Notes: a model not told the origin generated them from the letters alone. Shown: positions 1-9,505, numbered from the stretch's first letter. The stretch is DNA of 64,000 nt from Motilibacter peucedani (GCF_003634695.1 NZ_RBWV01000012.1:368729-432728); one strand, 5' to 3'. Program-made: numbers and translations.

Positions 1-115
1 GATGCGTGACGCCGCGCCCCGCAGCCCGCGCGGAGCGGGTGCCCAGCGACCGGGTGCCTCGCGCGGCCCGCGAGCCACCGTGCCGGCGCAGCGGTTCGCC
101 GGTGCCCGCGCACGC

Positions 116-1177
116 ATGTCGCTGCGGCAGAGCTCGCCCGGCCGCCTCGAGCCCTGGCGCGACTGGGCGGTCCTGCTGGTCTGGAACCACGCCGTGCTCG
201 TCGCGGCGACCCTCGCGCACCCGAGCCTGCCCTGGCTGCTGGTCTTCGCCCTGCCGCTCGGCGCCGGCCTCGCGATCGCCACCCTCACCGTCCTGCACGA
301 CGCCGGCCACCGGCGGCTGGCCCGCTCGGCGTGGCCGAACGCGTTCGCCGTGCACACCTGCGACCCGGTCGGGCTGTGGGTCGACCACTGGACGCTCAAG
401 CACCGGGTCCACCACAAGCTCACGCAGGTCTACCCGCTCGATGACGCGACGCGCGCCTCCGGCATGGTGCGCCTGCACCCGTCCGCCGCCCGCTGGGGCG
501 TCCACCGCTACCAGCACTTCTACGCGTGGTTCCTCTACGGCCTCGCCTGGGCCGGCGAGCTGCGCAGCCAGGTCACGTTCCTGCGCAAGGGTGAGCTCGC
601 CGGCGAGGAGTCGCCGCGCCTCGCCCGCCGCATCGGCACCTTCGCCCTCGAGAAGGCCGTCTGCCTCCTGGTGCTGGCGCCGTACTTCTGGTTCCTCGGC
701 TTCGCCCACGTCGTCGTGCTCATGCTCGCCGCGATGACGGTCGCCAGCGTCATCGCCGCGGTGCTGACCGTCGTCGGCCACATCAACATCGGCCTCGAGC
801 CGCCGGCCGACGCGCCGCGCGGCAAGGAGTGGTCCGAGCACCTCGTGCGCACGACCGCCTCCTTCAGCACCGAGAGCGTCGCCGTCCGCTGGCTGACCGG
901 CGGCCTCACCCACCACCTGGCCCACCACCTGCGCCCGGTTGCTCCACGGTTCGAGCTGCCTGCCCTGCACGACACCACCGTCACCGCCATCGCCGAGCGC
1001 GCGGGCCTGCCGGTGGTCGTCTACCCGACGCTGCGCAGCGCGGTGGTCAACCACTACCGGCGGCTGCGCGAGCTCGGGCAGCCGGGCGCCATCGAGACGC
1101 CCGCCGAGCGCGAGCAGCGCCTGCTCGCCGCCGCCGCTCGTACGCCGGCGGCCAGCGGGCGCGGACCGGCTGCTTGA
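116..1177 (+). CDS. Membrane fatty acid desaturase family protein
   Basis: A di-iron membrane desaturase or hydroxylase (353 aa). Three histidine clusters are visible: HDAGH near residue 62, HRVHHK near residue 95 and THHLAHHL near residue 265, the pattern that binds the two irons in acyl-lipid desaturases. Hydrophobic stretches between the boxes fit four membrane passes. The frame is open to the window edge, so an earlier start is possible; the ATG at 116 is preferred because the codons before it encode only an Arg/Ala/Pro-rich string. Its TGA overlaps the TTG start of the next gene, suggesting translational coupling. The substrate (acyl-CoA, lipid or another hydrophobic molecule) cannot be told from sequence. 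Confidence 0.8.
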   Translation: MSLRQSSPGRLEPWRDWAVLLVWNHAVLVAATLAHPSLPWLLVFALPLGAGLAIATLTVLHDAGHRRLARSAWPNAFAVHTCDPVGLWVDHWTLKHRVHHKLTQVYPLDDATRASGMVRLHPSAARWGVHRYQHFYAWFLYGLAWAGELRSQVTFLRKGELAGEESPRLARRIGTFALEKAVCLLVLAPYFWFLGFAHVVVLMLAAMTVASVIAAVLTVVGHINIGLEPPADAPRGKEWSEHLVRTTASFSTESVAVRWLTGGLTHHLAHHLRPVAPRFELPALHDTTVTAIAERAGLPVVVYPTLRSAVVNHYRRLRELGQPGAIETPAEREQRLLAAAARTPAASGRGPAA

Positions 1178-2028
1178 CGCTGCTCAGCGTCGTCGTCGCG
1201 GTCGCGGCGGCGGTCTCCTTCGGCTGGTCCACCGCGCTGATGCACCACAGCGCCTCAGCCGCGTCGCCCGACCTGCACGGGCCGGTCGCACTGCTGCGCC
1301 ACCTGGTCGTGCAGTGGCGGTGGCTCGTCGGCATGGCCGCGAGCCTGCTCGGCTTCGTCCTGCACGCGGTGGCGCTGCACCTCGGCTCCATCGCCCTGGT
1401 GCAGCCGGTCATCGTCAGCGGCCTGGTGTGGTCGCTTGTGTTCCGGGCGGCGCTGGACCGGCGCCTGCTGCCGCGCAGCATGCTCGGCGCCGTCCTGCTC
1501 ACGGCGACGGGCCTGGTGGTCTTCGTGGTCTCGTTCCGCACGAGCGCCGGCGACAACAGCGTCGACGGGCGCGCAGCCGCAGTGCTGCTCGCCTGCGGCG
1601 GTGCCGCTGCGGCGCTCGCCCTCTGGCTCTCGTTCGACGCGGGCGCGCGACGGCGCGGGCTGCTGCTCGGCGCAAGCGGAGGCATCGTCTTCGGGCTCAT
1701 CGCAGGGGCCATCAAGGCGACGACGGACTCCGCGGCGCGCCAGCCGGTCTGGCAGACCTGGCCGGTCTACGTGCTCGTGGCGCTCGGCGCCTGCGGGTTC
1801 CTGCTCAACCAGCGGGCCTACCACCAGACCTCGCTGTCGAGCTCGCTGCCTGCGCTGAACCTGCTCAACCCGGTGGTGGCGGTCGTCTTCGGCGTCGTCG
1901 CCTTCCACGAGCGGCCCACCGGCGGCCCGCTCGCGCTGACCGCCCAGGGGGCGAGCCTGCTCGCCGTGCTGCTCGGCATCTTCCTGCTCTCGAGGCGCCC
2001 CGACCGCGACGTCCCGGTGCCCGTCTGA
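1174..2028 (+). CDS. DMT/NIPA-like multi-pass transporter
   Basis: A 284-aa integral membrane protein with about nine hydrophobic segments, of the drug/metabolite transporter superfamily and closest in feel to the actinobacterial NIPA-like branch. The stretch LGSIALVQPVIVSGLVW near residue 75 and LNLLNPVVAVVFGVVAF near residue 230 resemble the repeated EamA halves. The chosen start is TTG at 1174, which overlaps the TGA of the desaturase; no ATG or GTG lies at a better position before the first membrane segment. The substrate is unknown. The overlap says the two proteins are made from one message. Confidence 0.75.
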   Translation: MTLLSVVVAVAAAVSFGWSTALMHHSASAASPDLHGPVALLRHLVVQWRWLVGMAASLLGFVLHAVALHLGSIALVQPVIVSGLVWSLVFRAALDRRLLPRSMLGAVLLTATGLVVFVVSFRTSAGDNSVDGRAAAVLLACGGAAAALALWLSFDAGARRRGLLLGASGGIVFGLIAGAIKATTDSAARQPVWQTWPVYVLVALGACGFLLNQRAYHQTSLSSSLPALNLLNPVVAVVFGVVAFHERPTGGPLALTAQGASLLAVLLGIFLLSRRPDRDVPVPV

Positions 2029-2117
2029 GGGTCGTGCGGACCTCGTCCGGACGACGTTGTCAGTGGTGCCGCCTAGCGTCCACCACGACGGACGAGGACA
2101 CGGCAAGAGGAGACGTC

Positions 2118-2345
2118 ATGATCGTCGACTGCGACGGGTGCGCGGTGCGTGGGCACGGGTGTGCCGACTGCGTCGTCACCGTGCTGATGGGCGGGCCGCC
2201 CGAGGTGCTCGAGCTCGACGCCGACGAGCAGCGGGCGATCGCCGCGCTGTCCGCCGGCGGGCTGGTGCCGCCGCTGCGGCTGCTGCCGGTGCGCCCGGTG
2301 ACTGCCGAGGAGCGCGGGCGGGCGCCGCGCCGTGCCGTGGGCTAG
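2118..2345 (+). CDS. Small conserved actinobacterial protein with two CxxC motifs
   Basis: A 75-aa cytoplasmic protein starting at ATG 2118 behind a good ribosome binding site (AGAGGAG, 2105-2111). The N-terminal quarter carries CDGC (residues 5-8) and CADC (residues 15-18), which could bind zinc or form disulfides, followed by an acidic helix (LELDADEQRAIAAL) and a Pro/Arg-rich tail. Similar short proteins occur in actinomycetes near cell-wall hydrolase and pimB genes, as here. No function can be assigned. Confidence 0.7.
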   Translation: MIVDCDGCAVRGHGCADCVVTVLMGGPPEVLELDADEQRAIAALSAGGLVPPLRLLPVRPVTAEERGRAPRRAVG

Positions 2346-2354
2346 CCGCTCGCA

Positions 2355-2360
2355 TAGCCT
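2355..2360 (+). promoter_or_regulatory. -10 hexamer TAGCCT of a leaderless promoter
   Basis: TAGCCT lies 6 nt upstream of the GTG start at 2367, so the transcript probably begins at or next to the start codon. The same arrangement recurs before several other GTG starts in this window. Confidence 0.55.
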
Positions 2361-2366
2361 GGCGGC

Positions 2367-4049
2367 GTGCCACGGCCCCCGTCACGGCCGTCCCGGTCGT
2401 CCCGCCCCTCGGTCGGGCCCTGCCCGGCAGCGCGCGCGGCGACGGGTGCGGCAGCGGGCGCGAGCACGGCTGCGGCAGCGGGCGCGAGCACGGCTGCGGC
2501 CGCCGGTCGCCGCTGCCGGCGGACGCGCCGGGCCCTGGCTCCGGTCGTGACGGCCGTCGTCCTGGCGGCGCTGGCCCTGGCCGGGTGCAGCGGCGGGGAG
2601 CCGTCCCGCGCAGCAGGAGCGCCCGCAGGCGCACGGGGGAGCGGGGGCACCTCCGGAGCTCCGGGTGGTGCGGGTCGTTCCAGTGCCGCCGGGGGCGCCG
2701 CCGGTGGTGCCGGCGCTGCAGCCGTGCCGGTGGCGGCGCCGGCGCGGGTCGCGGCGGTGCAGCGGCTGCTCGACTCGCGGGCTGCAGCGCTGCGTGCCCG
2801 TGACGCGAGCGGCTGGCTGTCGGCGCTCGACCCGTCGGCCACCGGCTTCGCCGACCGGCAGGCCGTCGCGTGGCAGGCGCTGTCGCGGCTGCCGCTCTCG
2901 CGCTGGTCCTGGCACGTGGACGACCTGCAGGCGGTCGACAGCGGCACCGGCACGCCGCAGTGGGCGCGCGACGCGGCCGACGGCGACGCGTCGGCCGCCG
3001 TGGCGCACGTGGTGCTGCGCTACCGGATCGCCGGGGCCGACGACTCCGACGTCGTGCGCCGGCGCGCGCTGCTCGTGGTCCAGCGGGCCGAGGGCGAGCT
3101 GCTGCGCGCCCAGGGGCCGGCGGACCTGCCCGACCCGTGGGACCTCGGGCCGGTGCAGGTGGTCCTCGGCGCCCGGAGCACGGTGATCGTGGCCGGCAGC
3201 GCGTCCGCCGCAGCGCCGTCCCCCGCCGCCGCGCCGTCCCCCGCCGCCGCGCTGACCCCCGCCGCAGCGCAGACCTCTGGCGGCGGGCCGTCCCCCGCCG
3301 CCCCGCCCTCCGGGGGGCCGCTGACGGCCGCGGGCTGGTCCGCCCTCGCCGACCGCGCGGCCGCGAAGGTCGACGAGGTCTGGGGCACGGGGTGGGCACG
3401 CCGCCCGGTGGTCGTCGTGCCGGCCGACGCGGCGGGCCTGGCGGCGCTGCTCGGCCGCAGCCCGGCCGCCGCCGGGTCGCTGTCCTCGCTCGCCGCCGTC
3501 ACGACCGGCCTCCCTGCCCAGGGCGGGGCGCTGCCGACCGGCACCCGCGTGGTCGTCAACCCCGACGAGTTCGCCAGCCTGAGCCCGGCCGGGCGCGGCG
3601 TCGTGCTCGCCCACGAGCTGACCCACGTGGCGACCCGCGACGCCTCCGCCGCCGGGGCGGCAGCGGTGCCCGACTGGCTCAGCGAGGGCGTGGCCGACTA
3701 CACCGGCTACCGGGGCGCGGGCGTCGGCGTGGACGCCGCGGCGGCCGAGCTGCTCGCCGACGTGCGGGCCTCGGGGCCGCCGGCGAGCCTGCCCGGCGAC
3801 GCAGCGTTCGACGTGCAGGAGGGCGGGTCGCCGCAGTCCTACGAGTCGGCCTGGCTGGCGTGCCGCATGGTCGCCCAGCGCTACGGCCAGCCGGCGCTGG
3901 TGGAGCTCTACCGCCGGACCCAGGCCGACGGGCTCCCGGCTGCGCTGCGCGCTGTGCTGGGGCTCGACCCTGCCGAGCTCACGGCCCAGTGGCGCAGCTA
4001 CCTGACCCGTGTCCTGCGTCCCGCGGCCTCGCCCGCACCACCCGCGTGA
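2367..4049 (+). CDS. Secreted lipoprotein metallopeptidase (HExxH, peptidase MA-like)
   Basis: A 560-aa exported protein. After a basic, low-complexity N-terminus, a hydrophobic segment ends in a lipobox (LAGC near residue 74), predicting a lipid-anchored surface protein. An Ala/Pro/Ser linker near residues 280-310 separates an NTF2-like N-terminal half from a C-terminal gluzincin domain with HELTH near residue 416 and the downstream glutamate in WLSEGVADY near residue 436, the layout of peptidase MA-like families. The GTG start is supported by a -10 hexamer 6 nt upstream. The signal peptide's n-region is unusually long (about 50 residues) because of a 24-bp tandem duplication. Overlaps the next gene as GTGA. 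The natural substrate is unknown. Confidence 0.8.
   Translation: MPRPPSRPSRSSRPSVGPCPAARAATGAAAGASTAAAAGASTAAAAGRRCRRTRRALAPVVTAVVLAALALAGCSGGEPSRAAGAPAGARGSGGTSGAPGGAGRSSAAGGAAGGAGAAAVPVAAPARVAAVQRLLDSRAAALRARDASGWLSALDPSATGFADRQAVAWQALSRLPLSRWSWHVDDLQAVDSGTGTPQWARDAADGDASAAVAHVVLRYRIAGADDSDVVRRRALLVVQRAEGELLRAQGPADLPDPWDLGPVQVVLGARSTVIVAGSASAAAPSPAAAPSPAAALTPAAAQTSGGGPSPAAPPSGGPLTAAGWSALADRAAAKVDEVWGTGWARRPVVVVPADAAGLAALLGRSPAAAGSLSSLAAVTTGLPAQGGALPTGTRVVVNPDEFASLSPAGRGVVLAHELTHVATRDASAAGAAAVPDWLSEGVADYTGYRGAGVGVDAAAAELLADVRASGPPASLPGDAAFDVQEGGSPQSYESAWLACRMVAQRYGQPALVELYRRTQADGLPAALRAVLGLDPAELTAQWRSYLTRVLRPAASPAPPA
2447..2494 (+). repeat. Perfect 24-bp tandem duplication in the signal-peptide n-region
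   Basis: Two identical 24-bp units (2447-2470 and 2471-2494) run head to tail inside the lipoprotein peptidase gene. They encode two copies of an eight-residue Ala/Gly/Ser/Thr string ahead of the signal peptide and keep the reading frame. Confidence 0.9.
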
Positions 4050-4786
4050 CCGGCGCGACGCCCACCGCGCAGCTGTTGCGCGAGCTCGAGCAGCTCGGGC
4101 CCTTCTTCGCGCTGGAGACCGTGGACGCCGCAGCGGCCGCTGCGGACCAGCGCGCCTGGCAGCCGCTCTCGGAGATGGTCGCTGCACCGGCCCTGCTCGA
4201 GGCACGGGTGCGCGAGGGCCGGACCGTCGTCGCCGGCCTGGCCGGCGTGCCGGAGCACGACGTGGAGCGCCGCGTCGTCGTGTCGGTCGTCGTGCAGGGG
4301 CTGGTCGGGCGCCTGGTCTCCCCGGCGCTCGCGGCGCTCGTGCTGCACGAGGCGCTGCCCGACCCCTCGCTCTGGCAGTGGCGCCCGACCGGCACCGGCC
4401 CGCTCCCCCTGCGGCTGGTGCTCCTGGCCGACCGCGCCCCGTTCGAGCCAGTCGCGCCGCCGGAGGCTGCCGACGCCTTCGCGGCGCTGGTGCTGGAGCG
4501 GTGGGTCGAGCCCCTTCTCAGCCAGGCCGGCGAGGCCGCCCGCCTCGCGCCGAGCCTGCTGCGCGGCAACGCCGCCTCGGCCGTGGCCGGGGCGGGATCG
4601 GTCCTCGCCCGCGCGCGGCCCGAGCACGCCGACGGCGTACGTCGTCTGCTGTCGGCCCTGCTCGCCGTGCCCGCCCTCGCCGGGACGGGGCGGCTCGAGC
4701 ACGGCGCGTTCCGTCGCCGCACCTGCTGCCTCTACTACCGCGTACCCGGCGGAGGCACCTGCGGCGACTGCCCCCTGAGCCGCTGA
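4046..4786 (+). CDS. FhuF-like (2Fe-2S)-binding protein
   Basis: A 246-aa protein of the ferric-siderophore reductase (FhuF) family. The diagnostic part is the extreme C-terminus: CC followed ten residues later by CGDC (CCLYYRVPGGGTCGDC), the unusual four-cysteine 2Fe-2S ligand set of FhuF. The N-terminal 200 residues are Ala/Leu-rich with no transport motifs. The GTG start at 4046 overlaps the stop of the metallopeptidase. Family knowledge suggests release of iron from siderophores by reduction in the cytoplasm. No siderophore synthesis or uptake genes are next to it. Confidence 0.8.
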   Translation: MTGATPTAQLLRELEQLGPFFALETVDAAAAAADQRAWQPLSEMVAAPALLEARVREGRTVVAGLAGVPEHDVERRVVVSVVVQGLVGRLVSPALAALVLHEALPDPSLWQWRPTGTGPLPLRLVLLADRAPFEPVAPPEAADAFAALVLERWVEPLLSQAGEAARLAPSLLRGNAASAVAGAGSVLARARPEHADGVRRLLSALLAVPALAGTGRLEHGAFRRRTCCLYYRVPGGGTCGDCPLSR

Positions 4787-4847
4787 CGACACGGGGAGCC
4801 GGTCCGGTGCACCGCGCCCGCGGGCAGGACCGGCAGGATGTCGGCTC

Positions 4848-5543
4848 GTGGAAGGCACCGAGGTACGCAAGCTGGCCGCGCTGGAGGACCGCCACTGGTG
4901 GTACGCGGAGCGCCGTTCGCTGCTCGCCGCCCAGGTCGCGGCGCTCGGGACGCCGGGCACGGCGCTCGACGTCGGCGCGGCCGGCGGCGGCAACACCCGC
5001 GTCCTGCGCGACGCGGGCTGGCGGGCGCTGGCGCTGGAGTACGGCGAGGAGGGCGCGCAGGTCGCGCACGAGCGCGGGCTCCCGGTCGTGCGCGGCGACG
5101 CCACCCGGCTGCCGGTCGCCGACGGCAGCATCGGCCTGGTCGTCGCCTTCGACGTGCTCGAGCACATCGACGACGACGACGCCGTGGTGGCCCACGTACG
5201 GCGCGCGCTGCGCCCGGGCGGCACCCTGCTGGTCGCCGTCCCCGCCGGCATGCGCAACTGGAGCGCGCACGACGAGGCGGTCGGCCACGTGCGCCGCTAC
5301 GAGCGCGAGCAGCTGCGCGCGCTGCTCGAGCGAGGCGGGCTCGAGGTGCGCGAGCTGCGCTCCTGGAACGTGCTGATGGCGCCGCTCGCGCGCTGGCGGC
5401 GCCGATCGGCGACCGGGTCCGACCTCGACGACGTGCCCGCCGTCGTCAACGCCGGCGCCCGAGCGGTGGTCGCGCTCGAGCGCGTGCTGCCCGTCGGCGG
5501 CCTGCCCGGCATCTCGCTGCTCGCGACCGCGCGGCGCCCCTAG
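4848..5543 (+). CDS. Class I SAM-dependent methyltransferase
   Basis: A 231-aa Rossmann methyltransferase. Motif I is LDVGAAGGGNT near residue 40; VVAFDVLEHIDDDD near residue 100 is the acidic motif II/III region; LRPGGTLLVAVPAG follows. GTG at 4848 gives the usual length. Its stop shares one base with the GTG of pimB, so the two are co-translated, and a role near lipoglycan synthesis is possible but unproven. The methyl acceptor is unknown. A weak -10 (CAGGAT, 4834-4839) sits 8 nt upstream. Confidence 0.8.
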   Translation: MEGTEVRKLAALEDRHWWYAERRSLLAAQVAALGTPGTALDVGAAGGGNTRVLRDAGWRALALEYGEEGAQVAHERGLPVVRGDATRLPVADGSIGLVVAFDVLEHIDDDDAVVAHVRRALRPGGTLLVAVPAGMRNWSAHDEAVGHVRRYEREQLRALLERGGLEVRELRSWNVLMAPLARWRRRSATGSDLDDVPAVVNAGARAVVALERVLPVGGLPGISLLATARRP

Positions 5544-6724
5544 TGCGGGTGCCGCGGACGCTGGTCCTCACCAACGACTTCCCGCCGCGGCAGGGCGGCA
5601 TCGAGTCGTTCGTCGAGGCGGTGGTGACGCGGCTGCCGGCCGACTCGGTGGTCGTCTACGCGCGCGGCCAGGCCGGCGCCGCCGACTACGACCGCCACCT
5701 GCCCCTCCGCGTCGTGCGCCACCCGCGCGGGATCGTGCTGCCCGAGCCGACGGTCGCCCGGGCCGCCGCGCAGCTGGCGCGGGAGGAGCGGTGCGAGGCG
5801 GCCTGGGTCGCGGCGGCGGCCCCGCTCGGCCTGCTCGCCCCTGCCCTGCGCCGGCGCGGCGGGGTGCAGCGCGTCGTCGCCACGACCCACGGCCACGAGG
5901 TCTGGTGGGCGCGGCTGCCCGGCAGCCGTGCCGTGCTGCACCGCATCGGCGACTTCGTCGACACGCTGACCGTGCTCGGCCCCTGGACCCGCGCCGCGCT
6001 GGCGCCGGCGCTGAGCGAGGGGGCGCGCGACCGCGTACGCCGCCTGGCTCCCGGCGTCGACACCGCGTTCTTCTCGCCCTCCGCCGGCGGCGCCCGGGTG
6101 CGCGAGCGCCACGGACTGGGCGACCGGCCGGTCGTCGTGTGCGTCTCGCGCCTCGTGCCGCGCAAGGGCCAGGACACCTTGATCGAGGCGTGGCCCGCAG
6201 TGCGGCGTGCGGTGCCCGGCGCGGTGCTGCTGCTCGTGGGCGGTGGGCCCGACGCCGACCGGCTGCGCGCGCTCGCGGCAGAGCGGGGCGTCGCCGAGGA
6301 CGTCGTGCTGACCGGGTCGGTGCCCTACGCCGAGCTGCCCGACCACTACCGCGCCGGCGACGTCTTCGCGATGCCGTGCCGGTCACGCCGCGGCGGGCTC
6401 GAGGTCGAGGGGCTCGGCATGGTCTACCTCGAGGCGGCGGCGTGCGGGCTGCCGGTGGTCGCCGGCGACTCCGGGGGAGCGCCGGAGGCGGTGCTGCACG
6501 GACGCACCGGCTGGGTGGTGCCGGGGCGATCGGTGGGCGAGACCGCCGCCAGGGTCGTCGCGCTGCTCGAGGACCCCGCCGCGGCCCGGGCCATGGGGGC
6601 GGCGGGCCGGGCGTGGGTGGAGGAGCGCTGGACCTGGGACCGGACGGTGGCCCAGCTGGGCACCCTGCTCGCCGGCAGGGAGTCAGACGGTCACCAGGGC
6701 ATCGCCGCGAACGGCGAGCTGTAG
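5543..6724 (+). CDS. pimB: Phosphatidylinositol-mannoside alpha-1,6-mannosyltransferase (PimB type, GT4)
   Basis: A 393-aa GT-B retaining glycosyltransferase of family GT4. The N-terminus [18 protein letters not shown] carries the GGI loop that contacts the donor; the C-terminal domain has [11 protein letters not shown] and LVGGGPD, and the E-rich motif [18 protein letters not shown] near residue 290 contains the EX7E glutamates. Wording and length match actinobacterial PimB, which adds the second mannose to phosphatidylinositol monomannoside at the cytoplasmic membrane. The start GTG 5543 overlaps the methyltransferase stop. The 3' end overlaps the convergent aldo/keto reductase by 34 nt. 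Confidence 0.88.
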   Translation: MRVPRTLVLTNDFPPRQGGIESFVEAVVTRLPADSVVVYARGQAGAADYDRHLPLRVVRHPRGIVLPEPTVARAAAQLAREERCEAAWVAAAAPLGLLAPALRRRGGVQRVVATTHGHEVWWARLPGSRAVLHRIGDFVDTLTVLGPWTRAALAPALSEGARDRVRRLAPGVDTAFFSPSAGGARVRERHGLGDRPVVVCVSRLVPRKGQDTLIEAWPAVRRAVPGAVLLLVGGGPDADRLRALAAERGVAEDVVLTGSVPYAELPDHYRAGDVFAMPCRSRRGGLEVEGLGMVYLEAAACGLPVVAGDSGGAPEAVLHGRTGWVVPGRSVGETAARVVALLEDPAAARAMGAAGRAWVEERWTWDRTVAQLGTLLAGRESDGHQGIAANGEL

Positions 6725-7575
6725 CCCTCCACGTCGGCGAGCGCCAGCTCGGCGTCGACCGCGTCCATGCGGTCGGCCTCGGCGCGCAGGAGGGGGCGCA
6801 GCAGGCGTACGTCGCCGGCGGTCGCGAGGCCGGTGATCTCCTCGTGGGCGAGGACCCAGGAGGCGGCCGCGCGGATGCGCTCGTCGTCGACGAGCGGCTC
6901 GTACCACGTGGAGTACGCCTGCTGCCCGACGTCCTGGCCCTCGACGGTGCCGGGCCAGTTGCGCCGCGCGACGGTCTTGATCGTGAGCAGCCCGGCGTCC
7001 TGCCGACGCACCTCCTCGACCAGCGCCTGGTAGGCGGCGCGCCACGCCTCGTCGCGCCACAGCAGCGGGTTGAGCGGCGTCAGCACGGTGGAGAACGGGT
7101 GGCGCCGCAGCGCCTCCAGGTGGGTCTCCGCCGCGTGCGAGCCGTGCCCGGTGATGCCGACGGCACCGACCAGGCCCTCGTCGAGCGCGCGCAGCGCACC
7201 CTCGAGAGCGCCGCCCGGCCCGGTCACGGAGTCCAGCTCCTCGAGCGTGCCCACGGCGTGCAGCTGGAGCAGGTCGACGCGGTCGGTCTGCAGCCGCTCG
7301 AGCGAGGCGTTGATCTGCGCCCAGGCCTTCTCGGCGGTGCGCTCGCCGGTCTTGGTGGCGAGGAAGATGCGGTCGCGGATCTGCGGCATCCACGGCCCGA
7401 GGCGCAGCTCCGCGTCGCCGTAGCTCGCGGCCACGTCGAAGTGGTTGATGCCGCCGTCGAGCGCCTCCTGCACCGAGGCGTCCGCGACGTCCTGGCTCAC
7501 CGCGCTGAGCGAGGCTGCTCCGTAGACGAGCACCGAGCTCTGGTGGCCGATCCGGCCGAGGCGACGTGTCTCCAT
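6691..7575 (-). CDS. Aldo/keto reductase family protein
   Basis: A 294-aa TIM-barrel oxidoreductase. Visible AKR features are [18 protein letters not shown] near residue 40 (catalytic Asp and Tyr), [10 protein letters not shown] near residue 72 (catalytic Lys) and LLQLHAVG near residue 105 (His). The start is ATG at 7575. It reads away from fadD on the same strand 39 nt downstream and runs tail-to-tail into pimB, overlapping it by 34 nt. The substrate is unknown; NADP(H) dependence is a family inference. Confidence 0.85.
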   Translation of the reverse strand: METRRLGRIGHQSSVLVYGAASLSAVSQDVADASVQEALDGGINHFDVAASYGDAELRLGPWMPQIRDRIFLATKTGERTAEKAWAQINASLERLQTDRVDLLQLHAVGTLEELDSVTGPGGALEGALRALDEGLVGAVGITGHGSHAAETHLEALRRHPFSTVLTPLNPLLWRDEAWRAAYQALVEEVRRQDAGLLTIKTVARRNWPGTVEGQDVGQQAYSTWYEPLVDDERIRAAASWVLAHEEITGLATAGDVRLLRPLLRAEADRMDAVDAELALADVEGYSSPFAAMPW

Positions 7576-7614
7576 GGCACCGTCCTACCACGGGTAGGCG
7601 TCGGCCAGACCCCC

Positions 7615-9435
7615 TCAGGAGTAGAGCGCCTCGATCTCCGCGGCGAAGTCGCGCGCCACGGCCGCGCGGCGCACCTTCATCGACGGCGTGAGGTGGCCGG
7701 AGGCCTCGGTCAGGTCGACCTCGAGGATGCGGAAGCGGCGGATCGACTCGGCCCGCGAGAACTCCGCGTTCGCAGCGTCGACGGCCGCCTGCACCCCCGC
7801 CGCGACCTGCGGGTCGTGCGCCGCCTCGGCCAGGCTCAGCGGCGGGCGGTGGCGGGCGGCGAGCCAGGCGGTCACCGCGTCGGAGTCGAGCGTGACCAGC
7901 GCCGCGACGTAGGGCTTGCCGTCGCCCACGACCATGCACTGCGACACCAGCGCGGCGGCGCGCAGCCGGTCCTCGAGCGCGGCGGGGGCGACGTTCTTGC
8001 CGCCCGCGGTCACGAGGATCTCCTTGCTGCGACCGGTGACGCGCAGGTAGCCGGCGGCGTCCAGCTCGCCGAGGTCGCCGGTGCGCAAGTAGCCGTCCTC
8101 GGTGAACGCCGCCGCCCGGGCCGCGGGGTCGTGGGAGTAGCCCGAGAACACCTGCCCGCCGGCGATCTGGATCTCGCCGTCCTGCGCGATGCGCACCGTC
8201 ACGCCGGGCAGCGGGCGGCCGACGGTGCCGATGCGTACGGCGCTGGGCGTGTTGACGGTCGCCGCGGCGGTCGTCTCGGTGAGCCCGTAGCCCTCGAGCA
8301 CCGTCAGCCCGATGCCGCGGAAGAAGTGCCCGAGCCGCTCGCCGAGCGGTGCGCCGCCGCAGACGGCGAACTCGACCCGGCCGCCCAGCGCCGCCCGCAG
8401 CTTGCCGTAGACGAGCGCGTCGAAGACGCGGTGGCGCACCCGGAGCAGCGGCCCCGCGCCCCCGGCGTCGGCCGCCTGGCTGAACGCGACCGAGGTCGCC
8501 GCAGCGGCGCGGAAGATCCTGCCCCTGCCGGAGGCGTCGGCCTTCTGCTCGGAGGCGTTGTAGACCTTCTCGAACACGCGCGGCACGGCGAGCAGGAACG
8601 TCGGGCGGAACGACTCGAGGTCGCCCAGCAGGTTCTTGACGTCGGGGGTGTGGCCGAGGGTGACGCCACCGGCGAGCACCGCGAGCTGGATGACCCGCGC
8701 CAGCACGTGGGCGAGCGGCAGGAACAGCAGCGCGGCGGCGTCGGGCTTGCCGAAGACCTCGTGCAGCCCGGTGAGGATGCCGTCGATCTCGGCGAGCAGG
8801 TTGGCGTGCGTGAGCTCGCAGCCCTTGGGTCGCCCCGTGGTGCCGGAGGTGTAGATGACGGTGGCGAGGTCGCCGGCCACCACGGAGGTACGCCGTGCCT
8901 CCACCTCCTCGTCGCTGACCCCCGTGCCGCAGGCCACGAGCGCGGCGAGGCCGCGCTCGGAGCGGTCGGCCTCGATGCGCCACACGTCGCGCACCGTGGG
9001 CAGCCCCTCGGCGACGCGGTCCCACAGCGCCGCGTGCTCGGCGGTCTCGAGGATGACGACCGAGCAGCCCGAGTCGCCGACGATCCAGCGCAGCTGCTCC
9101 GCCGCCGAGGTCTCGTAGACCGGCACGCTGACGCCGCCGGCGACCCAGACGGCGAAGTCCACGACCGCCCACTCGTAGCGCGTCCGCGACATGAGCGCCA
9201 CGCGCTCGCCGGGCTGGAGCCCCGACCCGACCAGGCCGCGGGCCAGCTCGGTCACCTCGGCGCAGAACTGCTCTGCGGTGACCGGGCGCCACTCGCCGTC
9301 GACCTGGCGGCGCAGCATCTCGAAGGCCGGGTCCGAGCTGGCGCGGTCCCAGACCAGCGTCGTGATGTTGCGCGGGCCCGCCGGCTGCGCGAGCGCCGGT
9401 CCCGTGCGGACCGCGCGTGGGCCGCCCTGCTGCAT
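7615..9435 (-). CDS. fadD15: Long-chain fatty acid-CoA ligase (FadD15-like AMP-forming enzyme)
   Basis: A 606-aa acyl-adenylating enzyme. The P-loop YTSGTTGRPKGC near residue 190, the motif GYGLTETTAA near residue 380, RTGDLGELD near residue 465 and the A8/A10 region SKEILVTAGGKNVAP near residue 485 are all intact. It activates fatty acids to acyl-AMP and then acyl-CoA. The start ATG at 9435 has a strong AGGAGGAG site 7 nt upstream. The gene is divergent from the SRPBCC gene. The pimB-fadD15-SRPBCC neighbourhood is as remembered for M. tuberculosis, which is the reason for the symbol. Confidence 0.88.
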   Translation of the reverse strand: MQQGGPRAVRTGPALAQPAGPRNITTLVWDRASSDPAFEMLRRQVDGEWRPVTAEQFCAEVTELARGLVGSGLQPGERVALMSRTRYEWAVVDFAVWVAGGVSVPVYETSAAEQLRWIVGDSGCSVVILETAEHAALWDRVAEGLPTVRDVWRIEADRSERGLAALVACGTGVSDEEVEARRTSVVAGDLATVIYTSGTTGRPKGCELTHANLLAEIDGILTGLHEVFGKPDAAALLFLPLAHVLARVIQLAVLAGGVTLGHTPDVKNLLGDLESFRPTFLLAVPRVFEKVYNASEQKADASGRGRIFRAAAATSVAFSQAADAGGAGPLLRVRHRVFDALVYGKLRAALGGRVEFAVCGGAPLGERLGHFFRGIGLTVLEGYGLTETTAAATVNTPSAVRIGTVGRPLPGVTVRIAQDGEIQIAGGQVFSGYSHDPAARAAAFTEDGYLRTGDLGELDAAGYLRVTGRSKEILVTAGGKNVAPAALEDRLRAAALVSQCMVVGDGKPYVAALVTLDSDAVTAWLAARHRPPLSLAEAAHDPQVAAGVQAAVDAANAEFSRAESIRRFRILEVDLTEASGHLTPSMKVRRAAVARDFAAEIEALYS

Positions 9436-9505
9436 CCGAGCTCCTCCTGGTGACCCCGTGAAGCGGCCTCGCCGACTGCCGGACGACCCTACTGCCGCGA
9501 ACCGG

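Noticed and set aside
2057..2079. Promoter TTGTCA / TAGCGT before the small CxxC gene
   Set aside because: The spacing is only 11 nt, too short for a standard promoter.
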